Shown: in pieces, positions 1 to 10,800 of the stretch
How the letters are laid out: the number at the start of each line of letters is the position of its first letter
Position numbering within the stretch: the stretch's first letter is position 1
Notes under the pieces: generated by a model
What the model was told of the DNA's origin: nothing
Databases searched by the model: none
The model's input: only the letters and a program-made list of their open reading frames with translations
Assembly (NCBI RefSeq): GCF_000208865.1
Contig: NC_018397.1
Span: forward strand, 3,749,748 to 3,813,747
Direction of reading: 5' to 3'
Source: Neospora caninum Liverpool
Taxonomy: Eukaryota; Apicomplexa; Conoidasida; Eucoccidiorida; Sarcocystidae
Length of the DNA: 64,000 nt
Program-made: the position numbers and the translations under genes

Positions 1-783
1 GTGTGCGCAAGAAAGTGGCTGTGTTGTCTTCTTGCATGCCTCGTGTGTCCCCGCCCATAAGACGAAATTTCATGTATCGGGTGAGCGCCGGAAGTACAGC
101 TCATGCACATCAGGCACATGAGCGAGCGTCGGCGCATGTGCTGGGGTACAGACCGAGAGGCAAGAGAGGCGCATCGGAGCGCCAGCAAGGTTCGAAAGAA
201 TAGAACAATAGTGTTTGACGGCAGGTCAGTGCAAGAAGGGAGAGTGAAGAGGCTGCCTGTGATTCCCTGCCCAGACGCTGTCCGCGCGCAGAAATCAGGA
301 GCTGCCGCTGCGTTGTCATGAAACGCGATAGACAAGAGACAAGAGCTTGGTTGTTTTCTACACCCCCTCGGGAGGAGAATCTCCGGCTTCTTTGCCTCAA
401 AAAACAGCCTTTCGCGGTTCAGTTTGTGAATTTGCGCGTGCGCAAGTCCCTGTTCTGTTCTGGGGCGGAGAACCCTCTCTCCAGCTCGTACGTTGCAGCC
501 GTGCTCCCACTTCCCAGTCACCTCTCGCGCAACTCAACTTTCTGTTTCGTTTCGTGCGTCATTCTTCCACCTGAAAATTCCTTCGCTGCCTGTCCCCGCG
601 GTTGTTTCCGCCCACCGGAGACAGTCTCGAAACGGGCGCTCCCCGTTTTTTCCAGGGCCCTTCTCCCCTCCGCCGCCACACGTCTTGTCCGGTGTACATA
701 CACCTGCTTTCGTCTTGTCAGTTCTGTCCAGTTCTACCGTCGCTTGTTCCACTCTTTTCACGACTCCGCCTGGCACCCTCAAA
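1..783. other. Upstream spacer and presumed 5' UTR/promoter of BCKDH E1 beta
   Basis: No coding exon can be supported here. The stretch becomes pyrimidine-rich towards the E1 beta start, as is common for 5' UTRs in this group. A TGCATGC motif lies at 33-39; such motifs are enriched in Toxoplasma promoters, but one copy proves nothing. No TATA box is recognisable. Small open frames on both strands show no family resemblance. Confidence 0.5.
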
Positions 784-3700
784 ATGGCCGCCTTTGCGTC
801 TTTGTCCGCGGCATCTGCCGCTGCACGGACCTCCGGGCTGTCGTCCGCGAAGGGCGTCGGTTTCGTCCGGTTCTTCTCGATTTTCGCGCCTTCGCGCGCA
901 GCGGCCGTCTCGGGTCTGCAGTTGTCCCGGCCGACTGCAGTTGCCGCTCTGTCCCAATTCCAACAGAAGCGCAACGTCGGCGGTAGTGCTCTCGACTTCA
1001 CCGTCGCCTGCCGGACGTCGACGGAAACGAGAAAAGATCTCGGACCGACGACTCCGATGAACGTTTTCACTGCGGTCAACTCTGCTCTCCACACGGCTCT
1101 CGAGACAGACCCAACGTACGTCGCAACCCAGCCAGGGAGGAGCTTTGTTTGCCTCGACCAGGCCTTTTGTCTGGGATTCGGCGGTGTATCGGTGTGGCCG
1201 ATACGCATTCACTGACACACGCCACGCGCCGCTCCATTCGTTTCACTCTAGGATGGTCACTTCGACTCCTCGCCAGGTTCTTCACGGGCAGAAAACAGGA
1301 TACTGCGGCTGTGCAGCATTCTCCACGTTTCTCCCGGTGTGGAGATCGCGCTCTTCCGCCACGTGCTGTTCTGCTTTTCGTGGTTCCCTCGCATTGTCTG
1401 CCGGCTCTACGCGGTTACGGATTTCTTTACATTTTTGCAGCTTCTCTGTCGAACCATCATCAAATGAACCTTTGACGCTTCGTTCGCACCTACTGAGGCT
1501 CCGTTCCGTGTCTGACGCCTTCTTCATGATGCCCTCTCTGTTTCAACCCCGACATACCTTCTCGTGCCGTGGACATGCATATATTGCACTGAATTTGGAC
1601 TCCACCTCTTTTCCATTGACACACCCTCCTCGTTTTGCATCTTGTCTTTCCCTTTGCTTTGTAGAGCGTGCCTCTTTGGCGAGGATGTGGCGTTTGGAGG
1701 CGTCTTCCGCTGCTCCGTGGACCTCCGTGAGAAGTTCGGACAGCATCGTGTCTTCAACACCCCTCTTTCTGAGCAGGTGAGTGTTGATCGTTTCGCTCGG
1801 CACAGTCCCACTGGGTTAGGGCAAAGACCAATCCTACGGATGCGGACAAGAGAGCGCAGTTTGCCCATGGCGGCAGAACGGCAAGTCCTCTCGCGGCTTC
1901 GTTCCCGGGACGACGCACTCCTGCCCATGACAGGAACGAACGAGTCGAAGACGAACCCACCGCTGGAGACGGCAGAAAAGAAGGCGCACGATGTAGAGAA
2001 AACGATTTTACCGGAGAGGGGATTCCGGAAGACCAGGACGAATGAACCGAGTGCTCGAATCGAACGCCGCGCCGCAGGAGCTAAAAACTATATCTGATAT
2101 ATTTGATCTATTATCTTTACTGCTCTTCTGTCAGTATTTACTCTCCGCGCCCGTTTTCGGGCACTCACTGGATTGTTTTTTCAACCGTTGTGCGTACACA
2201 GGGGATTGCTGGCTTCGGCATTGGCATGGCTGCAGTCGGCTACACAGCCATCGGAGAAATTCAGTTCGGCGACTACATTCTTCCTGCTTTTGATCAGGTA
2301 CGATTTTCGTCTCTGCTTGCCGCCTCTTCTTTCCTCTGTCTGTCCGTGCGCTCTCACTGCCGTTCCTCTGATTTCCAGCCTTTTTCCTTCTTCACCCCTT
2401 CCTCGTTATGTGCGTCCCTTGTCCTCGTAGATCGCCAACGAAGCCGCCAAGTTCCGCTACCGCAGCGGAGGCAACTGGAACTGCGGAAAGCTGACGATCC
2501 GTAGTACATGGGGCGCAGTGGGCCACGGCGGTCTCTATCACTCTCAGTCTCCCGAGGCGTACTTTGCGCATGCTTCCGGTCTCAAGGTAAAAAGCGAAAT
2601 TGCGCGCTCGTCCAGGAAAGAATAGATGCTGCGCAAAACAGCAGTGTGTCTCGTGCTTTCCGTTTGACGTGTCCTACCGTTTATCCTTTTTCTGCGGCTT
2701 TCTCTGCCCCACGTGTCGTCTCTCTGCGGGTGCGTCGTTGTCCCTTTGTGTTCCTCCTCGGCCTCGTCTTGTCGCAAAGTCGCGCTACATTTCCTGGACA
2801 GCTCTTTTTCGTGTCTCGCGCGTGTGCGTAGATCGTCGTGCCCCGAGGGCCCTACCAAACAAAGGGTCTGCTCCTCTCCTCGATCCGCGACGACAACCCA
2901 GTCGTCTTCTTTGAGCCGAAAATCCTGTACCGTGCCGCCGTCGACGAAGTTCCCACAGGCGACTACGAGCTGCCGCTCAGCCATGCCGAGGTTGTGAAGG
3001 AAGGCTCGCACGTAAGCATCGGTGTTCCGCTGTCGTCCCCAATTTTTTCCGCTCTCTTCTCTCCGAATACTGTGTCTCGTCCCCGTCTTACTTCTCTTCC
3101 CTGTCCCCTTCTCTCGCCTCTTCTCGTTTGTCGCCCGCCCCTCTGTTGTTCTGGCCCTTGCTCTGCCTCGAGTTCTTCACGCGTTTTTCTCTCTCGTTCA
3201 CCTTCCTCGCCGGGGCGTTGATCTTCCTTGCCTGGTCGTTGATCTTCATCGCCTGGACCTCGTCCGCTCCGTGTGCCTTGCGCCGCGTTGTCTCTTGGCG
3301 TTCATAACCGCGTTTTCCTCCCAGAGGCTGCGCGCTGTATAGCTGGCGAGGCGGCGTCTGTGCATGCCGCAGATGTTCCAGACACAGTCGCGGCAAGTGA
3401 GAGTCGTTGGCGGCCACACACTGAGTTGGAGGCGCTCGCGCGACTTGAGCATCGCGTGTTTTGCTTCCTTTCTGTCGGGGATGTGTCTCGCAGATCACCG
3501 CCATCGCATGGGGAACGCAAGTGCACAGACTGCTGAAGGCTGCGCAGGAAGTCGAGAAGGAGGGCATTTCCGTCGAAGTCGTGGACCTCCAGACGATTCT
3601 GCCGTGGGACGTTGACACCATTGTGAAGTCTGTGAAGAAGACCACTCGATGCCTCATCACCCACGAGGCTCCGCTGACCATGGGTTTTGGAGCAGAGCTC

Positions 3701-4259
3701 GCGGCGACTATCCAGGAAAAGTGCTTCTTCAGTCTCGAGGCTCCGATCAAGCGCGTCACCGGATACGACACCCCCTTCCCTCTGGCCTTCGAACCCGTAA
3801 GACTCTCTGCGTTTCTGCGTGCTCATATCCTCTGAATATGCACGGCTGCCTGCAGACTTCTTGCGGACACATAAAGCTCCGTCGACCCTCTGTCGAGCGA
3901 GGGATGGACCGGTCCGTGAGCGCGTGCACTGCACGTTGTTCACAGCGTTCCGCAAGAGATGTGGATCTCAGCGCTGGGCCTCGCAGTCCAAGTCTGGTCC
4001 ACTCCACCGCTCGCGAATACGTCCGTTTGCGGTGTGTGCATGTGAAACACGAGTCAAAAAGAAGAGCCCGTGTGCGCTGCTAACGCATCTGTTCCTATCA
4101 TTATTATGTGTAGAAGTCAAAAGATGTATTGGGTGCCGAAAGAGCTGACGGCGGATGAAACATTGCCACCAAGAGTTGGAATGTGTTTTCTGGATGCAGT
4201 TCTACCTGCCTGACGAGCACAAGGTCGCGGAGGCGCTTCGTGAGTTGAAGCAGGCCTGA
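784..4259 (+). CDS. BCKDHB: Branched-chain 2-oxoacid dehydrogenase E1 component, beta subunit (mitochondrial)
   Basis: Seven exons: 784-1115, 1665-1776, 2202-2297, 2431-2586, 2832-3011, 3494-3796 and 4200-4259. All introns are GT-AG and phases agree, giving 412 aa (human BCKDHB is 392). With E1 alpha it performs the TPP-dependent decarboxylation of branched-chain 2-oxoacids. In Toxoplasma the BCKDH complex is also known to act as the mitochondrial pyruvate dehydrogenase, because true PDH is in the apicoplast. The first ~70 residues are rich in Ala, Ser and Arg with few acids, as in a mitochondrial presequence. The transketolase pyrimidine-binding domain follows, with motifs [26 protein letters not shown] and the [13 protein letters not shown] region. 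The transketolase C-terminal domain holds [22 protein letters not shown] and GYDTPFP. The last exon is only 19 codons (FYLPDEHK to stop). The ATG at 784 is the one that supplies the transit peptide. Confidence 0.95.
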
Positions 4260-7200
4260 GCGCATGCGCGCAGAGAGCGGGGCGCAGCCGACAAGGCAAA
4301 GACGCTGAACGCCGAGAGAGAAAAACCACAACGGACTCTCTCGCAAAACGTGCCAAGAGGCAAAAGCGGACAAGCCCCGGGACAGCGAGGAGCGGATGCA
4401 GACTGGGAGCGCTGCCTGCGGGGATCGGGGCGAAAAAGCGCGGCGCGAAGCGGAGGCCGTCGTCCGTGAACATTGGTGCATTGGTGGAGCGAAGAACGCG
4501 GGAGAGTGTGTGTGTGTCGTCTGAAAGACGGGAAACGGAAAACGCGAGCGAGGAAGAATGAGCCAAGCCGCACGCGGCTGCCGAAACGCCCCCCTCGCTC
4601 TGCCAGTCGGCGTGTCCCAGCGCCAGGACAGGGGAGAGAGAGAAAAAGCAAGAGGGACAAAAAGCAGAGATCGTGTCTTTCTCGCGAAATGCGTGTGTTG
4701 TAGATCGATGGTGGGCGCGTAGGTTGGTGAACTCAATGTGACCTGTTTTTGTTCTCTCAGTTGTTAGCCTGCTGTCGGGTCTTCGAGCGCAGCGGTTCCC
4801 GCCTCTTCAAAGGTTCCGGGGTTAGGCTGGTCGTGCGGAACCTCCAAAACGTTGTGAAGAGCTCTCAGCTCTTCGTTCATTCTTGCTCGATCAACGGTTC
4901 CGCCTCCTAGCTCTGCTGTGGCGAGAAGGCGCAGCCCGTCGACCTTTCGCTGTGTGGCAGGTCTGCGCGCGGAAGCGTCCGCTCTAAACCGTGAATGGCG
5001 GGTAGGCGGCACCACGTGAGGGAATTCGGTTTTCTCTCACCGCCCGCGCTTTCGCTGAAAAGGGTGCTCGCACGCAGAATGCACCAGCTTCCTCGGATGT
5101 GCATGCCATCGTGCGCGGCGTGCCTGCCGAATCCTGCGAAGGCGAACTCTAAATCGCGGCACTCAGGCTCCCACACTCTGTATTTTTGTTTAAGGTGGAA
5201 GGTGGCGAGGAACGAAAGAGGCACTTTTTTGCGGCAAAAAAGGTGGCGACAGGCGCGTTTCACAGAGCCTGCCAAGGACCGAGACTCTCAGTCCACGATC
5301 TCTCCACCTCGGTCCCAGAATCCACACGCAATCTGCACGCATAGCGTTAGCGGGGAATACGCTTTATCTTTTCGCAGAAGCGTTAGACGCGAGAAGCGGC
5401 GTCTTCGTGCACACAGAAAGTGTTCTCCTGCGTTGCCTGCACGTGGCGTGGGCGCTCCCTTCATTTGCATACCTCCGTCAAGAAGAGGCGTGACGAGGCA
5501 GGAGACAGAAAACACAGCGAGAGTGTCCGTAGCACCGGAGCAGAACCGTCACAGTGAGATCGCCTGAAGAAAAGGAAAAGGCCGAGGAGAAGGAGGGCAC
5601 CCAGACGGCGATTTCTTCGACAAAAACTCAACTTCGAACATGGACGCCGGCTGTCATACCGCACGTGTCTCCTTCTGCCTACGCTGTTTACCAGTGGAAA
5701 CTCGGGACTGTCCCCGTCAGAGGCTCCGGAGAGAAACAATATGGATCGAAGGCGTGCAAATGAGAGGTAGAATCTGCGCCTGGTTCTCTGGCTATCCAGT
5801 ACCCTGTGTGTTGCTGTGAATACGACTACGGCGACTGAAACGGCAAAACGAGCGTCTCTTCCTCCGCGCAGGCGAGTCAAGAGGTGGCGAGACACCCTCA
5901 CGTTTTGTGGGAAGCACCGTTCTTACTCATATCGAGCAACTTCCTTGGTGCGGACTTCATTTGATCATATCCATGCCATGTGCATAGGGTGTCTAGAATG
6001 AGATTACACACGAATATCTCTTTCTATTCATATAAAAACACGGATAAACATGCATATATATACTTTTTTTTCGACGTCCGTGTGGATGTGTGTAGGTAGG
6101 TCCAGAAGCGTCCGTACCACACAGGTGGACTCCTGAAAGGCGAAGAGAAGACCTGAACAGCATTTCCCTCCGATGACCCTAGACTAATTCACAGCTGGGA
6201 AATCAGTGTCAAGCGCTCTGCGCATAGCTGTATGCAGTCAACAGTTCGGTTGCAAACCTCGTGGCAGTCGTTTTTTCGTCTCTCAAACACTCGCAAGCAC
6301 GAAAGCCGTATCTGGCGACGGCGCGTCTGCCTCCGTGATGCTGTAGTCCCGCAAAAGAAGTTAGTACGTCCACCGGTGGATATGTTTTTGACCTCTAGAC
6401 TCACGAATGTGTGTGTTTTTTCAAAAATATGTTTCCTTTTAAACATTGAGCTAGACGGATGTGGATAAACCCCGCTGGAGCTCGTCGTGCGACTGTGTGG
6501 AGGGCAATGGCACGGGTCGCACGAGACTCGCAGAATTTTCTCCACAAGGGAGCGCATCTTTCCTGGGAAATGAAGTGTTCCACGCATGCCAAGTAAAGCC
6601 CTAAACACAGAACTGTACAACTGATCTTTATTTTAGGAATACATCTTTATATATGGTATGTCTACTGCGTCACCACACGCAGACCCTCAGTTTCGAGGGC
6701 TTCTCGTCTGCATGCGCTCATGTCGGGTCGGCTTCCGAATATACGCCGATTTTGCTGTATTTTTGGTCAGCGCACACTGGAAAGAAAAGCAGGGGTTGTC
6801 GCCCGTTTCACGATGTAAATTTGGTCTTTCTTTCGCCGCTTCTTATGTGTGTTGCGCGTCTTGCGTGGGTACTTTGCCCGCTTCTTCATAGATTGCCATC
6901 GACCTTCCCTGTGCGATTTTTCGTTTTTCTGCCGGTCTTCGCTGGGTAGATTCTGCGAAGACAATCTTTTCCCCCCCACAGACAGTCTTCCGCGTTTTCG
7001 TTCTCGCGTTTGGGGCCTTTCCCTTTCGTTCCTTTCTGTTTCCTTTCTTCGCTCCAGTGATTCCCCCCGCTTCCCTCCTTCAAACGCGACGAGGCTCGTG
7101 CGAAAAAATCCGTTGCCACCCTTCCCCCGAATTTGCTTGTCTCTCTTTAGTCGCCGCTTTTTTCCCCTTCGCTGTTTCGCCTGCTCTCGTCCAGTCTAAA

Positions 7201-7813
7201 TCCTCTCGTACTTCTTCTTTCTGTTTTCCACGTCGCGTTTCCTCGCGCCTCACGTGTGCTTCAGCTCTCGACTCCCGCGTTCCTGTCGTTGCCTCTTGCC
7301 TTCCACGCATCTTCGGCGCAGTTTGCTTCTCTGTCTTCTTTGCTTTTCAATGGATCTGTGGTTCGTTCGCCTTCTGCTCCCTCACTTTGTGTTCGACTAC
7401 GGGTTTCGATCTTGATCTCGCGGTTTCCGAGTCCAAAACCTCGTGTGCTGTGGGCATCTCTGTAGAGAAAAGATGCAGTGACGGATGCCGAGGCTGGGCG
7501 CCGGGTATTCAACTATCGAAGCGCGCTGGAGTCGTCTGGGATCTCTGGGGCGAACGTCGAGTCGGAAAAACAGAGACAGTCTCGGGACTTGGCTGCCTTC
7601 ACCCCCCAGACTCTCTTTTCAAAGTCGCCTTTCCGTTTCAAAGCTTGGAAGATGCACTAGCCACAAGGAAGGCAACCCGCTCTTCGATTGACGCTCCAGA
7701 AGGGTTTGAAAGCAAGAACGGGAGAAGCTGAAGACGCCTCGCACGGGGCACGCGAGAACCGCTTTCACGAGAAGCCTCCAGAAGCGGAGGATTCAAGAGG
7801 GCCTTCCTTCTCA
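4260..7813. other. Intergenic spacer between BCKDH E1 beta and AQR
   Basis: No complete gene can be supported. It should contain the E1 beta 3' UTR and the AQR promoter and 5' UTR. The AQR side, about 6.7-7.7 kb, is strikingly C+T-rich on the plus strand. One minus-strand open stretch at 4764-4967 reads like a terminal exon and is listed separately. Other open frames are antisense or low-complexity shadows. Confidence 0.5.
4764..4967 (-). CDS. Possible terminal exon of an unrecognised minus-strand gene
   Basis: Read on the minus strand, a CACAG acceptor near 4968 is followed in phase 0 by an open stretch that ends at a TAA at 4764-4766. The peptide is compositionally balanced, with segments such as TAELGGGTVDRARMNEELRA and EVPHDQPNPGTFEEAG. 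It lacks the Ser/Arg/Pro bias of shadow frames in this region. No upstream exon could be joined in phase: a GTGAGA donor near 5025 gives the wrong phase. I do not recognise the protein. It could equally be a chance open frame in the 3' region of BCKDHB. Confidence 0.25.
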   Translation of the reverse strand, partial: RRPATQRKVDGLRLLATAELGGGTVDRARMNEELRALHNVLEVPHDQPNPGTFEEAGTAALEDPTAG

Positions 7814-10800
7814 ATGTGCGCTTTCGGGAGGCGTCCTCCGCCTCCTCCTGATGGAGGAAGGCCGAGCAGCTGCCAGTCTCCTGAGGGCCCGCAAATCCTT
7901 CGCGTTGGAGCGCCGAGTCGTCCTCCGCCTCCGCCTGCCGCCCCTCCTGCGCCGCCGCTTCCGACTCCAGCCGCGCGTCCGCCCCTGATCATCCGCCGGG
8001 TTACCCCCACTGGGTCTGCTGACGCTCGCCCCGTTTCGGCCGCTGCGTCATCGGCCAGGAGTGCTCGCGGGGTTACGCGGGAGAAGGATCGAGGGGGTTC
8101 AGCGGGCGAGAAGGCCGAACGAGGCGCGAGGCAGGCCTGCGAGCCTTCTTTGCGGCAGCTGAGCTCCCACGCACTCTCCAAACTCGGCCAGGCAACGTGG
8201 AGGAAGCCGCCGTTGTACCATCCGGATGCCTTGGCTTTCTTCCAGGCGCGGTTCGCCGAGCAGAAGAGTGCCCTGACGTCGGCGCAGGCGACGCTCGCTG
8301 AGCTGGAGAAGCGGCGCGGAGAGAAAGAAGGCGAGGAAGCGACAGGTCGCGGAAAGAAGGGCCAGAACCAACTGGAGAAGCAGACGCGCCTCGCGAGGAA
8401 GAAGGCTGACGCAGCAGAAAAACGCTGTGAAGAGGCGCGCGCGACCTTGGAGGCGATTGCGAAGGTCGAGAGACAGGAGACAGAGAAGGAAGCGGAGAAG
8501 AGAGGGGGGGATACAGGTGCGAAGGGAGAGGGCCGCGGAATGCGGAAGCAGAAGCCGTTTGATCCGAGCCTGGTTGAGAAGATCTACGACGACCTGGTGG
8601 AGGCGAACTTTCCGCAGCACGCGCTGCTCGCCCTCGAGTTTTCGCTCTTCTTCGAGAACTACCTTTGGCCCTATTTTCCGGTGAACGGGTCGGAGCCTAA
8701 CGCGAAGCCTGAGCTGGGTGTCTCGAAGGCCCACATGCTGTGCATCGTCTGCATGCTCCTCGAGAAGCATCGGAAGAACCTGCCGCTGTGGCAGCCGTTT
8801 CTGAACCACCCTCTGCTCCTCGGGAGAGAGGGGGGGCGAAGCGACGCTTCCGCAGACGCCTGCGCGCCTCCGGAGAAGGAACGGGCGCACGAGGCCGAAG
8901 TCGACATGGGAAACGGGGAGTCGGCTCAGGCCGGCGAGCCGGCGCCCGAAGAGAAGAACGAGAAAGAAGGAATCGCCTTGGCGGCAGAGTCGACCGCAGA
9001 TGAATTGGTCCGCCTCCCCGAGGAGTTCTTCCACGCGAAGTTCTCAGCGTTCGTCTACAGTCTTCTCGACCTCTTTCTCCAGGCGACTGACGAAGGCGCG
9101 CCTTCCGAGAAGAAAACGCCGAACGGAAGCGCCGCCGAGGCCGCGCCCCGTGGAGAGGCCTCAGTCGCGCAAACGTCGTCTCCTTCGCCGTCACGTTCCG
9201 CCTCCCCCTCGTCGTCGACGCTCTCGCTGAGCGAAAAGACGCTCGTCGTGCGCTTCCTGATTCTCTGCTTCCAGGGCTTCGAGGAGTCCATGCTGCGCCG
9301 TGTGTCCCTCTCCGTTTGCGGCGCAGCGATGTGGGCGCATGCAGCCCCGAGATTCCTCGACCAGCTGCTGGAGAGCAGCGGCGCGGCGGTCCTGCTCTGG
9401 CAAAAAGCGAAGAAGAAAGTTGATCTCGCTGACGAGGCGCGCGAGGCGGAGATTCTCGCGGCTCTCGGGGATGCGGCCCCGACGGAGACAGCCGAGCAGG
9501 CCGAAGGAGGAAAGGGGGCGACCGAGGCCAGAGAAGAAGTCCAAGACATGAAGAGACGCGAGAAAGAGCGCGAAATCAAGCGAGCCCGCGTCGACCGAGA
9601 CTTCTTCCCCCTCTTCCTGCAACAGTTCTTCTGGCTCATCGGTAAGGAAAACGCGTTTTTCAGGGAAGCGCGTGGAAGGAAGCCGCAAGCAACGAAAAAA
9701 CGTCTCCAGAGGGTGTCTTTTGCTCCAGAGGACGGTCGGCAGTCTGGTTGTCCCCTTTCTCTTTTGCATGCGTCGAGGTCTCGCTGTGTGCTCTTTCAGA
9801 CGACGTGCCTCTGCAGTATCCCGAGGCGGACGGCCCGCCGATGGAGGTCGTCTATCTGGCGGAGCGGATGCTGGAGCTGTTGATTGATCTGGAAAACCAG
9901 CTACCAACGAGGCGGTGCATTCTGCCTCTCTTGAACAACTTGCAAGTCGTCGTTCGCGCACGCATGGCCAGCCTCGCCAAGACGCCCGAGGCCGGCGTGT
10001 ACAAACAGATGGTGGAGCTCCTCGACTTTTACAGCCGTTTCGAAATCGACAACGACTCAGGCAAGACCCCTAAACTCTAGATGGATTCCGGTGCGGATGC
10101 ATGCATATGCTTACGTAGCTCTATAATCATGCATATATATATATATATATACATATAAATGTAAGCATATCTTCACCTACATCTGCTATATATATATATA
10201 TATATGCTGTATATGTGATTTACCCCCTCTTGCGCATTGCCCATGAGGCTGTGTGTGGAGTTGTTTTCTTTCTGTTTTTTGGACAGCAAGACGAAGAGAA
10301 TCGTTTCTGCAGTCTGGTGTTTTTTTTGAGTTTCTCTCGGCTCGATTTTAGCTGTTCCCGCTCCTTCCTTCCCACTTTCTGTGCCTGGCTTCCACGTTGG
10401 TTTTTCCTCACTTGCCTTCCTCGCCGATCTGCTCTTTCAATCGTCCCTTTCCAGGTCTGCCGCTGACGCCGAGTCAGTGCGTCGACGCCCACTACCGTCG
10501 TGTCGCGGACTTCCAGAAGTTTTGCTTCTCGCTCTCTGCGGACATCCCCGCTCTCAAGATGCCGGCGCTGTCTGCCGTCTCTGCCCTGGACTCGCCCGCC
10601 GACCTGCGCGCGCTCCTGGAACAGCAAGAGCTCCTCACGCTGCTTCAGATGGCGACGCACCTAAACCTCGTCGATCCCCAAACCCTGCCTGGTAGGAATC
10701 TGGGACAGTCGCCTGTCCAAGCCTCTCTCGCTCACTCTCTCCTGTCTCTTCGGCGTCTTTCCCTATGTTGCAACGGCTCCTCGACTCGGCATCCCGTCCC

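Noticed and set aside
493..1215. Reading the E1 beta first exon as a 240-codon protein
   Set aside because: The frame after 1115 leaves the family sequence. A GTACGT donor at 1116 joins exactly to the FGEDVAFGG exon.
8099..9034. 311-codon minus-strand open frame
   Set aside because: It is antisense to AQR exon 1, whose conserved segments lie on the plus strand.
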